A DNA stretch of 45,100 bases, taken from the NCBI RefSeq assembly GCF_905397395.1, contig NZ_CAJPVH010000046.1, positions 1 to 45,100 of the forward strand. The letters run 5' to 3'. Numbering within the stretch: position 1 is the stretch's first letter; each line of letters starts with the position of its first letter. Below, one piece after another: positions 15,070 through 24,169 of this stretch. A program made the position numbers and the translations under genes. This stretch comes from Cupriavidus campinensis (GTDB taxonomy: Bacteria; Pseudomonadota; Gammaproteobacteria; Burkholderiales; Burkholderiaceae). The notes below the pieces were generated by a model. That model made no database searches, had not been told where the DNA came from, and worked only from the letters and a program-made list of their open reading frames with translations.

Positions 15070-15828
15070 TTATTGCTTCTTCTTCGTCTTGGTTGACGTC
15101 TTCGTCGTCGATTTTGTCGACTTCGACGCCGATGTCGACGCCTTGGCGCTGCTCTTGCCCTTCTTCCTGGACGTCGCCTTAGGCGTGGCTACGGCCGGCG
15201 CGGCGGCTGGCTCGGCGATCACGTCGCCGTTGCTGTCGAGCAGCTCGTAGGCCAGCATCATCCCCTCGTCATAGCCACAGCGTACCCGCACGGGTTGCCA
15301 TTGCGCCTCGCCGACACGCTTGTGCGCCGAGGCCGCGAACGTTACCACCGTATTCACCGGCACGGCCTGCTTGCCCTGCGAGAACCGGCCGCTCCACGGC
15401 TCCACCGTGGCCTGCCCGTTGCTCAGTGCGCCGGTGGGGATCTTGAGCGCGTCAAAGGTGGCCGAACGTGGCACCACCCAGCTGGCATGCGCGGCGCAAT
15501 CGGCCACGTTGGGCGTCGCGTTCTCGGTCTTCATCAGTTGTTCGCGCATCCGGGTCCGGTACTCGGCCAGGCTCACGCGGCCCTTGTCGGGCAATGTCAC
15601 GGTCTTGGTGGGCGGATTGGTATTGACGACGGGCGGGGGCTTGACAGTCGGAGTGGCGGAAGCGGGTGCGGTGCCGGTGGCGGCGGGCGTGGCGCCCGGG
15701 GCGGCGGCAGCGTCGGCCGCCTCATCGCCCGGTGCGGTGGCGCACCCGGCGAGGGCCAGCGCGCCTGCCACTGCGGCGGTCAGCATGCACAGCCGGCCAC
15801 CAAACAGTTCGGAAATTCGTCGGATCAC
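15070..15828 (-). CDS. Lipoprotein with a lysine/serine/threonine-rich C-terminal tail
   Basis: A 252-residue protein of unknown function. A lipobox (LALAGC) ends the signal peptide. Residues about 30-75 are a Pro/Ala/Thr-rich linker. A globular part (about 80-200) has YRTRMREQLMKTEN, CAAHASWVVPRSATFDALKIP and RVRCGYDEGMMLAYELLDSNG, with two cysteines; it recalls small periplasmic BspC-like proteins of Burkholderiales, which I offer only tentatively. The last 35 residues are nearly all Lys, Ser, Thr and Ala and strongly basic. The start used is GTG at 15828 with no clear Shine-Dalgarno; ATG at 15785 would give a very short signal peptide. The tail could bind peptidoglycan, LPS or nucleic acid. 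Confidence 0.75.
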   Translation of the reverse strand: MIRRISELFGGRLCMLTAAVAGALALAGCATAPGDEAADAAAAPGATPAATGTAPASATPTVKPPPVVNTNPPTKTVTLPDKGRVSLAEYRTRMREQLMKTENATPNVADCAAHASWVVPRSATFDALKIPTGALSNGQATVEPWSGRFSQGKQAVPVNTVVTFAASAHKRVGEAQWQPVRVRCGYDEGMMLAYELLDSNGDVIAEPAAAPAVATPKATSRKKGKSSAKASTSASKSTKSTTKTSTKTKKKQ

Positions 15829-16113
15829 GGGATCGTCTTTGCTTGTTCAGCAAGGAGGGTTGGCGAAGGATTGCCATGATAGAGGAAAGCTCCGCGGCAA
15901 AGTTCCGAAATGTTGTTACCTTGCGTTCTAATTGCGCGTAACCGCAGCACAACCGCCGTGATCACGCAGCGTTCATGCGGGATCGGGGCGTTGCAATATC
16001 AGAAAAGGCGCACGCGGCGCAAGTCAGGCGAACCCCGAGGCAGTGCACGCGTTGGAATGATCCCCGCCCGCGAGCGCGGGCGGGAACGGTCAGGGCTGAC
16101 CTTGGCGGAGACC
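15829..16113. other. Intergenic region with one GC-rich hairpin
   Basis: This 285-base gap holds the promoter of the minus-strand lipoprotein gene and the downstream region of the deformylase gene. I see no supported coding sequence. A perfect 10-bp stem, 16063-16072 with 16075-16084 and a 2-base loop, is the only clear structure; it lies 30 bases after the deformylase stop and may help end its transcript. Confidence 0.6.
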
Positions 16114-16986
16114 TCAGGCGGTGCGCGTGAAGCGCAGGAGGTCGTCCATCAGCGCGTTGAGGTCGCGCTTGAGCTTGTCGAAGCCGGCGTTGGGCGCCAG
16201 GCCCACTTCGTCCATGTACAGCTTGCGATTGATCTCAAGCTGCAGGCTGTTGCGGTTGGCCTGGGGCTGGCCCACCACCCGCACGATCTCCACGCCCTTG
16301 TACGGATGGTTGCGCCAGACGTCGTAACCCATCTCCTTGAGCACGCCTTCCACACGGTCGGTGAAGCGCGTGTCGCAGGTGGTGCCGTCACGGTCGCCTA
16401 CCACGAAGTCCGGGTGTTGCAGGCCCGGGTGCTCGGTCGCGTACTGGGCGGCCTCGCTCGGCATGGAATGGCAGTTGATGTGCCAGACCTTGCCGTGGCG
16501 CGCCACGCCCGCGTCCGCCAGCCGTTGCAGCTGGGCGTAGTAGGGCACGTAGTAACGGTCGATGCGGGCCTGGAGTTCGGCCACGCCAAGCTTGCGGTCG
16601 TAGATCGGCTCGCCGGTGTCCAGCACGCGCCAGACCAGGCCCTTGCCGAGGCGGGTCTTGGAAGTTTCCTGCTTGGCGCCGGGCCACGGCGCGTCCAGCA
16701 GGACTTCGTCGATCTCCTCCAGGCCACGGTTGGCGTCGAGGTAGCTGCGCGGGAAGCCGGCGCAGAGCAGCGGGATGCCGCGCCCGGGGGCGTCGGCGTA
16801 GAGCGCATCCACGAAGGTGTCTTCCGCCTGCCGCAGCAGCGGCAGGGGCAGGTTGCCGGCGTAGCGGAAGTCCGCCGGGTACGTGGTGCAGCTGTGCGGG
16901 GAATCGAGAAAGAGCGGGCTGCTCTCGCCTTCCGGCATGTGCAGGAAGTACGGGCTTTCCGCGGTCTTTCGGTCTGCTTCAGTCAT
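16114..16986 (-). CDS. hutG: N-formylglutamate amidohydrolase (deformylase) family
   Basis: A 290-residue enzyme of the N-formylglutamate amidohydrolase family, which releases glutamate and formate in one route of histidine breakdown. Family blocks are LDSPHSCTTYP (the usual fourth residue after the His is Gly, here Cys), RSYLDANRGLEEID, WHINCHSMPS with a likely metal histidine, and LQLEINRKLYMDE. No other hut genes are present. It lies 25 bases downstream of a Bug receptor gene on the same strand, and a LysR gene is divergent from both. The pair may take up and hydrolyse an N-formyl or N-acyl amino acid, so the true substrate may not be formylglutamate; hence hutG is a family symbol here. 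Confidence 0.85.
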   Translation of the reverse strand: MTEADRKTAESPYFLHMPEGESSPLFLDSPHSCTTYPADFRYAGNLPLPLLRQAEDTFVDALYADAPGRGIPLLCAGFPRSYLDANRGLEEIDEVLLDAPWPGAKQETSKTRLGKGLVWRVLDTGEPIYDRKLGVAELQARIDRYYVPYYAQLQRLADAGVARHGKVWHINCHSMPSEAAQYATEHPGLQHPDFVVGDRDGTTCDTRFTDRVEGVLKEMGYDVWRNHPYKGVEIVRVVGQPQANRNSLQLEINRKLYMDEVGLAPNAGFDKLKRDLNALMDDLLRFTRTA

Positions 16987-17011
16987 GCTTTGCCTGGGTT
17001 TGTTCCGAGGT

Positions 17012-17998
17012 TTAGTCCAGGGAGATCTTGGCGGCGGCTGCCACGCGCTTGTTCTTGGCCACTTCGGTGGAAATCTGCTTGGCGAACTGCGCCGGGGTGT
17101 CGCCCACCGGGGTGGCGCCGAGCTTCTCGAGCTTGGCCTTCACTTCCGGCATGGCCAGCACCTTGATGGCGGCGGCGTTCAGCTTGGCCTGGATGTCGGC
17201 CGGCAGCTTGGCCGGGGCGATCAGGCCGAACCATGCGGAGTCATTCACTTCGCCCAGGCCCAGTTCGGCGAAGGTCGGCACGTTCGGCAGGGCAGCCACG
17301 CGCTTCGGCGCGGCCACGGCCAGCGCGCGGAGCTTGCCGCCTTCGATGAACGGCAGCGAGGAGGGCAGGTTGTCGAACAGCACCTGCACCTGGCCGGCCA
17401 GCGCGTCGTTCAGCGCCGGGCCCACGCCCTTGTACGGCACGTGCAGCAGTTCGGTGTGGCTGCTCATCTTGAACAGTTCGCCCATCATGTGCGAGACGCT
17501 GCCGTTGCCGGCCGAGCCATAGGCCATCTTGTTCGGCTCGGCCTTGGCCAGCGCGATGAACGACTTCATGTCGGTGGCCTTCACCCCCGGGTTGATGCTC
17601 ATCACGTTCGGCACCGAAGCCAGGTTCGTGATGGTGGTGAAGTCCTTGGTGGCGTCGTATTGCAGGCGCGGGTACACGGCCGGGTTGATGCCGTGGGTCG
17701 AGGCGGTGGCGATGCCCAGCGTGTAGCCGTCCGGCGCGGCCTTGGCGAGGTAGCCCGTGCCGATGCTGCCGCCGGCGCCGCCGCGGTTATCCACGACCAC
17801 GGCCTGGCCCAGTTGCTGGCCCAGCTTGTCGGCCACGATGCGGGCCACGATGTCGGTGGTGCCACCGGCCGGGAACGGCACGACCAGCGTGATCGGCTTG
17901 GTCGGATAGGTGCCCTGGGCAAAGGCGGGCAGGGTCAGGCCAGCGGCCGCGAGGGCGGTGGCGGCGGCAAGGGCTTGGAGCAGGGGACGGCGTTGCAT
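17012..17998 (-). CDS. Bug/TctC-family periplasmic solute receptor
   Basis: A 328-residue Bug receptor. The ATG at 17998 opens a Sec signal peptide (MQRRPLLQALAAATALAAAG ending near LPAFAQG); starts further upstream would add a serine- and phenylalanine-rich run with no counterpart in the family. Family marks are VVPFPAGGTTDIVAR and VVVDNRGGAGGSIGTGYLAKA. It is the first gene of a two-gene unit with the deformylase-family gene and is divergent from a LysR regulator, the usual layout of a substrate-induced operon. No transporter membrane subunits are nearby. Confidence 0.93.
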   Translation of the reverse strand: MQRRPLLQALAAATALAAAGLTLPAFAQGTYPTKPITLVVPFPAGGTTDIVARIVADKLGQQLGQAVVVDNRGGAGGSIGTGYLAKAAPDGYTLGIATASTHGINPAVYPRLQYDATKDFTTITNLASVPNVMSINPGVKATDMKSFIALAKAEPNKMAYGSAGNGSVSHMMGELFKMSSHTELLHVPYKGVGPALNDALAGQVQVLFDNLPSSLPFIEGGKLRALAVAAPKRVAALPNVPTFAELGLGEVNDSAWFGLIAPAKLPADIQAKLNAAAIKVLAMPEVKAKLEKLGATPVGDTPAQFAKQISTEVAKNKRVAAAAKISLD

Positions 17999-18117
17999 CA
18001 GGTCGATTCCGAGGAGGGAAAAAGAAGGGAGAGAGGGGGAAGAGATCGAAAAGAACGGTTTTTCCGATTCTGCGCGTGCGTGCAATGGACTGGCAAACGA
18101 AATAAAATCCCCAGATC

Positions 18118-18131
18118 ATTCCAATTGGTAT
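18118..18131. promoter_or_regulatory. LysR-type binding dyad between the Bug operon and the regulator gene
   Basis: ATTCCAATTGGTAT is a near-perfect dyad centred on CCAATTGG (18121-18128), in the 162-base divergent gap and 30 bases upstream of the regulator start. LysR regulators usually bind such sites at their own divergent promoter. The site is inferred by pattern and position. Confidence 0.45.
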
Positions 18132-18160
18132 TGAAGGGGGTCAGATTTGGGAGGTGAAGC

Positions 18161-19063
18161 ATGCGCCGCTTATGTCCGTCGATGACGGAGTTGCAGGCCT
18201 TTGAAGCAGCGGCGCGCCACAACAGCTTTACCGTTGCCGCGCGTGAGCTACACGTCACACAGGGAGCCGTGAGCAAGCAGGTGCGCAGCCTGGAGGCGTT
18301 CCTGGGCGTGGAACTGTTCGAGCGTGTCCGCCAGCGGCTGATGCTGACCGATGCCGGCGAGCGCTATCTGGAGCGTATCCGCCCGAGCCTCAACGAGATC
18401 GAGGCAGCCAGCGTGGAGTTGATCGCGCGACAGGGGCGCGGCGGCATCCTGCACATTGCCAGCATGCCCACGCTGGGCGCCAAGTGGCTGATACCGCGCC
18501 TGCCGCAGTTCTTCGCCCGGCACCCGGAGGTCACGCTGGAATTCGTGCCCCATGCCCAGGGCTACGATTTTTCCCAGCCCGATCTTGATGCGGCGATTCG
18601 TTTTGGCGATGGCGTCTGGCCGGGGAGCCTGGCCGACTATATGACCGGCCGCGAGGTGCTGCCGGTGTGCCGGCCCGGGTTGCTCGCCCAGGAGCCCGAA
18701 GGGGTGGCGCGTACGCCGGCAGCCCTGCTGCGCTACCCGCTGCTGCACCACACCACGGTGCCCGAAGCGTGGCCAGACTGGCTGTCCGAACTGGGTGTCT
18801 CCACCCGGCAGGCCTGGAGCGGCGCCCGCTTCGACCAGTTCTCCCTGCTCACGCAGGCGGCGGTGTCAGGGCTGGGCATCGCGCTGATTCCGCGCTGCCT
18901 GATCGAGGAGGAGTTGGCCACCGGCACGCTGGTCGTCGCCCATCCGGCGCGCGTGCTGGCGAAGAAGGGCTACTACCTGTGCTACCCGGAACAGAAGGCG
19001 CACCTGCCGGCGCTGCAGACGTTCCGGGAGTGGGTGATGGAAGGGGTGGACGTGGTGGCGTGA
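18161..19063 (+). CDS. LysR-family transcriptional regulator (GcvA-like)
   Basis: A 300-residue regulator. The N-terminal winged helix (about 8-67) has ELQAFEAAARHNSFTVAARELHVTQ, then GAVSKQVRSLEAFLGVELFERV, with the GcvA-type VTQGAVSKQVR recognition helix. The C-terminal effector-binding domain begins near residue 92 (ILHIASMPTLGAKWLIPRLP). GGGAGGTG precedes the ATG. It is divergent from the Bug-deformylase pair and most likely controls it, responding to the substrate or a product; this is inferred from position only. Confidence 0.92.
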   Translation: MRRLCPSMTELQAFEAAARHNSFTVAARELHVTQGAVSKQVRSLEAFLGVELFERVRQRLMLTDAGERYLERIRPSLNEIEAASVELIARQGRGGILHIASMPTLGAKWLIPRLPQFFARHPEVTLEFVPHAQGYDFSQPDLDAAIRFGDGVWPGSLADYMTGREVLPVCRPGLLAQEPEGVARTPAALLRYPLLHHTTVPEAWPDWLSELGVSTRQAWSGARFDQFSLLTQAAVSGLGIALIPRCLIEEELATGTLVVAHPARVLAKKGYYLCYPEQKAHLPALQTFREWVMEGVDVVA

Positions 19064-19084
19064 GGCGGAAAGGCCGCGCCGGGA

Positions 19085-20260
19085 CTACTTCGACAGCACC
19101 TTCATCGCCTGTTCCAGCCCGGCCAGGGTCACCGGATACATCCGGTTCTTCATGATCTGGTTGATCACCGTGATGGACTGCCGGTACTGCCACAGCCCCT
19201 CCGGCTCCGGGTTGAGCCAGACAAAGCGCGGGAACTGCTCGATCATCCGGTTCAGCCATACCGCACCGGCCTCGGGGTTGTTGTACTCGACCGAGCCGCC
19301 CGGCTGAAGAATCTCATAGGGGCTCATCGTGGCATCGCCGACGAAGATCACCTTGTAGTCCGGCGTGTACTTGTGGATCAGGTCCCAGGTGGCGATCTTC
19401 TCGGCATGGCGGCGCCGGTTGTTCTTCCACACGTAGTCGTACAGGCAGTTGTGGAAGTAGTAGTACTCGAGGTGCTTGAACTCGGTCTTGGTGGCCGAGA
19501 ACAGTTCCTCCACGCGCTTGATGTGGTCGTCCATCGAGCCGCCGACGTCCATCAGCATCAGCACCTTGACCTTGTTGTGGCGCTCCGGCCGCAGCTTGAT
19601 GTCGAGCAGGCCGGCGTTGGCGGCCGTGGAGTGGATCGTGTCGTCGAGGTCCAGTTCGGTGTCGGCCCCCTCCCGCGCGAAGCGGCGCAGCCGGCGCAGT
19701 GCCACCTTGATGTTGCGCGTGCCCAGCTCCACCTGGTCGTCGTAGTCCTTGTAGGCGCGCGCTTCCCAGACCTTGATCGCGGTGCGGTTGCCCTTGGACG
19801 GCCCGCCGATGCGGATGCCTTCCGGGTTATAGCCGCCATGGCCGAACGGCGAGGTGCCGCCCGTACCGATCCACTTGTTGCCGCCCTCGTGCTTTTCCTT
19901 CTGCTCTTCCAGCAGCTGCTTCAGGCGTTCCATGAGCTTTTCCAGCCCGCCCATGGCCTCGATCTTGGCCTTTTCCTCGGCGGACAGCTCGCGCTCGAGC
20001 GTCTTCTGGAGCCAGTCGAGCGGGATGTCGCTCTTCCAGTCCACCAGGCTCTCCACGCCCTTGAAATAGGCGGCGAAGGTCTGGTCGAACTTGTCGAAGT
20101 GCTTCTCGTCCTTGACCAGCGTCATGCGCGACAGGTAGTAGAACTCGTCGATCGACGGCGAGATGACCTGCGCGCGCAGGGCCTCCAGCATGGTCAGGTA
20201 TTCCTTGACCGAGACCGGCAGCTTGGCGTGCCGCAGCGAGAAGAAGAAGTCGATCAGCAT
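19085..20260 (-). CDS. VWA-domain protein of the CoxE-like family
   Basis: A 391-residue cytoplasmic protein. The N-terminal half is helical and charged (ELSAEEKAKIEAMGGLEKLM, then a Lys/Glu-rich run), followed by a glycine-rich stretch (GTGGTSPFGHGGYNPEG). The C-terminal von Willebrand A domain carries a MIDAS motif, DVGGSMDDH, with Gly in place of the more usual first Ser, so metal binding may be altered. VWA proteins of this family work with a MoxR AAA+ ATPase as chaperone pairs that mature or remodel enzyme complexes. It is the last gene of a minus-strand unit moxR-GNAT-VWA. GGGAAA precedes the start. The client is unknown. Confidence 0.9.
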   Translation of the reverse strand: MLIDFFFSLRHAKLPVSVKEYLTMLEALRAQVISPSIDEFYYLSRMTLVKDEKHFDKFDQTFAAYFKGVESLVDWKSDIPLDWLQKTLERELSAEEKAKIEAMGGLEKLMERLKQLLEEQKEKHEGGNKWIGTGGTSPFGHGGYNPEGIRIGGPSKGNRTAIKVWEARAYKDYDDQVELGTRNIKVALRRLRRFAREGADTELDLDDTIHSTAANAGLLDIKLRPERHNKVKVLMLMDVGGSMDDHIKRVEELFSATKTEFKHLEYYYFHNCLYDYVWKNNRRRHAEKIATWDLIHKYTPDYKVIFVGDATMSPYEILQPGGSVEYNNPEAGAVWLNRMIEQFPRFVWLNPEPEGLWQYRQSITVINQIMKNRMYPVTLAGLEQAMKVLSK

Positions 20261-20287
20261 CGCATTTCCCTTAGTTTCTGGCTGCGA

Positions 20288-20878
20288 TCAGCGCGGCCGC
20301 TCGAGCTGGAACTGCAGGTGCGCACGCACGGTGGGCCATTCGCTGGCGATGATGGAGAACACCACTGTGTCGCGCAGCGAGCCGTCCGGCATGCGCGAGT
20401 GACTGCGCAGCACGCCGTCCTGCTTGGCGCCCAGCCGGGCGATGGCGGCGCGGCTCTGGTGGTTCATCCAGTGCGTGCGGAACTCCACGGCGATGCAGTC
20501 GAGCGTTTCGAACGCATGGCGCAGCAGCATCAGCTTGCATTCGGTGTTGAGCCCGGTGCGCTGCACGCGGCGCGCGTACCAGGTAGAGCCGATTTCCACG
20601 CGCCGGTTGGCGCCATCGACATTCATATAGGTGGTCATGCCGGCCAGCCGGCCGGCGGCGTCGCGCACGGCGAACGGCTGCATCAGGTCGCGCGCCTGGA
20701 GGTCCAGGCGGCGGCGGATCTCGGCCTCCATGCCCTCGGGCGTCGGCACGCTGGTGTACCAGAGCCGGTGCAGTTCGCCATCGGCGGCGGCTTCGCGCAG
20801 GCCGGCGGCGTGGTCGGGCGAGAGCGGCTCGAGCGTGGCGTGGCGCCCGGTCAGCGTGACGGGTTGGACGAAAGCCAT
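20288..20878 (-). CDS. GNAT-family N-acetyltransferase (RimJ/RimL-like)
   Basis: A 196-residue acetyltransferase. TLTGRHATLEPLSPDHAAGL opens the fold; VEIGSTWYARRVQRTGLNTE carries the acetyl-CoA-binding region and LMLLRHAFETLDCIAVEFRT the next helix-strand. This layout is typical of RimJ/RimL-type enzymes that acetylate protein N-termini or other amines. The ATG at 20878 follows the moxR stop by 5 bases; a much longer frame upstream of it is only the shadow of moxR. It sits between a MoxR ATPase and its VWA partner, so it is cotranscribed with them, but a functional link is unproven. Confidence 0.88.
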   Translation of the reverse strand: MAFVQPVTLTGRHATLEPLSPDHAAGLREAAADGELHRLWYTSVPTPEGMEAEIRRRLDLQARDLMQPFAVRDAAGRLAGMTTYMNVDGANRRVEIGSTWYARRVQRTGLNTECKLMLLRHAFETLDCIAVEFRTHWMNHQSRAAIARLGAKQDGVLRSHSRMPDGSLRDTVVFSIIASEWPTVRAHLQFQLERPR

Positions 20879-20883
20879 GCGGA

Positions 20884-21762
<879 letters not shown>

Positions 21763-22115
21763 GAGGCAACCTGTTTTAGGCGGAATGGGCCAGTATAAAA
21801 GCAGAAACCGATTCGCGTTTAGTGGGGGACACCCGGGTCCGGTCGTCTGGACTGCCACGTGTCGCCTGCGGTACAATGCGCCGGTTTGACGCGCCCCCAA
21901 AGTCAAGTTCCCACATGCCCGGCAGTCTGCCCGTTGTCATGGCAGATCCCCCGGTGCCGGCAACAAGCGCGAGATGGTTGCAGAATGGTGTCAGAGCACC
22001 CGCGGCACATCCACAACGCTTTTCCGCGATTGCATCCCCACCCCCGTTCCCAAACCGTCTCCGGCCAGCAGGGCAGGTCACGCACGGTTTAACACTTCCC
22101 AATCATCTAAAGACA
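21763..22115. other. Divergent intergenic region, moxR operon / cytochrome genes
   Basis: This 353-base gap has no frame I would support as a gene; the open frames in it lack family features and start signals. TACAAT at 21872-21877 with TGGACT 18 bases upstream (21848-21853) is a plausible sigma-70 promoter for the cytochrome genes, which would leave a 5' leader of about 230 bases. The moxR promoter on the other strand was not resolved. Confidence 0.5.
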
Positions 22116-22463
22116 ATGAAAAAGCTCCTCACGATGGTGGTGTTGGGCGCGGCCGCAACGGCTGCGCAGGCCCAGGACGCAAAGGGCAATGTGGACACTG
22201 CCAAGGACAAGGTTGCAATGTGCATTGGTTGCCACGGCATTCCGGGCTACCGTGCATCATTCCCGGAGACATACGAAGTACCGATGCTGGGCGGCCAGAC
22301 CGCCAAGTACATTGAAAACGCGCTCAAGAGCTATCAGAAGGGTGATCGCAAGCATCCGACGATGCGGGGGATTGCCGCGAGCCTCTCGGACAAGGACATT
22401 GCAGACGTGGCGGCCTACTACTCGCAGCAGAAGGCCGATACCAAGAACAACACGCTGAAGTAA
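22116..22463 (+). CDS. Small class I c-type cytochrome
   Basis: A 115-residue secreted cytochrome c. The signal peptide MKKLLTMVVLGAAATAAQAQ is followed by the haem-attachment motif CIGCH (36-40) and a probable Met ligand in HPTMRGIA. Length and spacing fit a small periplasmic electron carrier. The ATG at 22116 is chosen because it starts the signal peptide; frames extending to 21822 do not. A second cytochrome gene starts 13 bases after the stop, so the two are likely made together. The electron donor and acceptor are not evident from neighbours. Confidence 0.92.
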   Translation: MKKLLTMVVLGAAATAAQAQDAKGNVDTAKDKVAMCIGCHGIPGYRASFPETYEVPMLGGQTAKYIENALKSYQKGDRKHPTMRGIAASLSDKDIADVAAYYSQQKADTKNNTLK

Positions 22464-22476
22464 GAGGCTCAGAGAC

Positions 22477-22893
22477 ATGAAGACGCTGATGACGCTGATG
22501 ACGCTGAACAAGCTCCGATTCGCGGTGGGCGCGCTCGTGCTGGGCGCTGCCACCCTCCCGGCCGCCGCCGCCGACATCGCTGCCGGCAAGGCACTGGTGG
22601 AGAAGGGCGCCTGCGTGGCCTGCCACGGCGCGGGCATGAACGCCCCGATCACGCCCGACTATCCCAAGCTGGCTGGCCAGCATGCGGACTACCTCTACCA
22701 CGCGCTGGTGTCGTACCAGATCAGCGGCAACCCCCTGGTGGGCCGTACCAACGCGATCATGGCCGGTCAGGTCAACGCCAACCCGGCCGTGACCGACAAG
22801 AACGGCAAGCCGCGCCCGTTCACGCGCAAGGAGTTGAAGGACATCGCCGCGTATATCGAGTCGCTGCCCGGCGACCTGGTCCTGAAGAAGTAA
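22477..22893 (+). CDS. c-type cytochrome, second of a pair
   Basis: A 138-residue secreted cytochrome c with a signal peptide ending near LPAAAADIAAG and the haem motif CVACH (46-50). Candidate Met ligand is in AIMAGQV, with KLAGQHADYLYHALVSYQ nearby, as in c4-like mono-haem subunits. The N-terminus is built from a 9-base tandem repeat (ACGCTGATG) giving in-phase ATGs at 22477, 22489 and 22498; AGAGG upstream favours the first. It is cotranscribed with the preceding cytochrome and followed by a strong terminator. Confidence 0.92.
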   Translation: MKTLMTLMTLNKLRFAVGALVLGAATLPAAAADIAAGKALVEKGACVACHGAGMNAPITPDYPKLAGQHADYLYHALVSYQISGNPLVGRTNAIMAGQVNANPAVTDKNGKPRPFTRKELKDIAAYIESLPGDLVLKK

Positions 22894-22912
22894 GTCCCCG
22901 CGCGGGGATGTA

Positions 22913-22942
22913 AAAAAGCCGCTTCCGAGGAAGCGGCTTTTT
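22913..22942. terminator. Bidirectional terminator between the cytochrome pair and aroG
   Basis: A 14-bp perfect inverted repeat, AAAAAGCCGCTTCC and its complement, around a 2-base centre. It has A-run and T-run flanks, so it can end both convergent transcripts. Confidence 0.9.
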
Positions 22943-22974
22943 GTTGCGCCGGCGCTGCGGTGGCTACCGTAGCG

Positions 22975-24054
22975 TCAGTTGCCGCTGCCGGTGACCAGGC
23001 GGCGCTGCTTTACCGCGTTGGCCAGGGTCTCGAGCACGGTCACGGAGTCATTCCAGCCGATGCAGGCATCGGTCACGGACTGGCCGTAGGTCAGGTTCTC
23101 CACCGGGGTGCCCTGCACGTGATCCTGGCGGCCGGCCACGAGGTGCGATTCCACCATCACGCCGACGATGCGCTGGTCGCCCCCGCCGATCTGGCGGCCG
23201 ATGTCCTCGCAGACCGGGATCTGGTTCTCGTGCTTCTTGCTGCTGTTGGCGTGCGAGGCATCGATCATCAGCCGCGCGGCCAGGCCGGCCTTCGAGATGG
23301 CGTCGCACGCTTCCTGCACGCTGGCGGCGTCATAGTTCGGCGTCTTGCCGCCGCGCAGGATGATGTGGCAGTCCTCGTTGCCGGAGGTCGACACGATGGC
23401 CGAATGGCCGCCCTTGGTCACCGACAGGAAATGGTGCGGCTGCGAGGCGGCCTTGATCGCATCGACGGCGATCTTGACGTTGCCGTCGGTGCCGTTCTTG
23501 AAGCCCACCGGGCAGGACAGCCCCGACGCCAGCTCGCGGTGCACCTGCGATTCCGTGGTCCGGGCGCCGATCGCGCCCCAACTGACCAGATCGGCAATGT
23601 ATTGCGGGCTGATCATGTCGAGGTACTCGGTGCCGGTCGGCACGCCCAGCTCGCTGATGTTCAGCAGCACCTCGCGCGCGGTGCGCAGGCCGTCGTTGAT
23701 CTTGAAGCTGCCGTCCATGTGTGGGTCGTTGATCAGCCCCTTCCAGCCCACCGTGGTGCGCGGCTTCTCGAAATAGACCCGCATCACCACTTCCAGCTCG
23801 TTGGCGAAGCGGTCGCGCTGCACCTTGAGCATCTTGGCGTATTCCAGCGCGGCACGGGTGTCGTGGATCGAGCAGGGTCCGATGATGACGATCAGGCGGT
23901 CGTCCATGCCGTGCAGGATGCGATGCATGGCTTGGCGGGCACCGTAGATCACGTCGGACGCTGCCTCCGAGCAGGCGAACTCGCGGATCAGGTGCGCGGG
24001 CGGCAACAGTTCCTTGAGTTCGCGAATACGCAGGTCGTCGGTGTTCTTCAGCAT
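22975..24054 (-). CDS. aroG: 3-deoxy-7-phosphoheptulonate (DAHP) synthase, class I
   Basis: A 359-residue DAHP synthase of the AroF/G/H family, joining phosphoenolpyruvate and erythrose 4-phosphate as the first step of the shikimate pathway. Family marks are LIVIIGPCSIHD (metal Cys), YFEKPRTTVGWKGLINDP, KNGTDGNVKIAVDA, SVTKGGHSAIVSTSGNEDCHI and DASHANSSKKHENQ with a metal His. The ATG at 24054 begins the conserved MLKNTDDLRIRELKELLPP. A frame extension to 24189 passes through the terminator hairpin and is rejected. Regulation looks like attenuation: a Phe/Tyr-rich leader ORF and terminator lie upstream. Which amino acid inhibits the enzyme allosterically cannot be told from sequence alone. 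Confidence 0.95.
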   Translation of the reverse strand: MLKNTDDLRIRELKELLPPAHLIREFACSEAASDVIYGARQAMHRILHGMDDRLIVIIGPCSIHDTRAALEYAKMLKVQRDRFANELEVVMRVYFEKPRTTVGWKGLINDPHMDGSFKINDGLRTAREVLLNISELGVPTGTEYLDMISPQYIADLVSWGAIGARTTESQVHRELASGLSCPVGFKNGTDGNVKIAVDAIKAASQPHHFLSVTKGGHSAIVSTSGNEDCHIILRGGKTPNYDAASVQEACDAISKAGLAARLMIDASHANSSKKHENQIPVCEDIGRQIGGGDQRIVGVMVESHLVAGRQDHVQGTPVENLTYGQSVTDACIGWNDSVTVLETLANAVKQRRLVTGSGN

Positions 24055-24120
24055 GATGGCTCCGGGTCTTTGTGAGGTCGTTAGTCTGGTGGTGGGTTGC
24101 GACGCGGCCGTGGCGGGGAT

Positions 24121-24153
24121 AAAAAAAGCCGCCAGGTTCGCTGGCGGCTTTTT
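24121..24153 (-). terminator. Attenuator terminator in the aroG leader
   Basis: On the minus strand a stem of at least 8 GC-rich base pairs (GCCGCCAG/CTGGCGGC, extended by A-T pairs to 13), with a 5-base loop, is followed by seven T (24127-24121). It lies 66 bases upstream of the aroG start. Its 5' arm plus loop edge (24147-24139, CCGCCAGCG) is exactly complementary to CGCTGGCGG inside the leader ORF (24198-24190), giving a 9-bp alternative, antiterminating pairing. Confidence 0.85.
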
Positions 24154-24169
24154 CTGAATTTCGGGCTGC

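Noticed and set aside
21776..22102. 108-codon minus-strand frame in the moxR / cytochrome gap
   Set aside because: It overlaps the likely promoters, has no start signal or recognisable domain, and has a composition like non-coding DNA.
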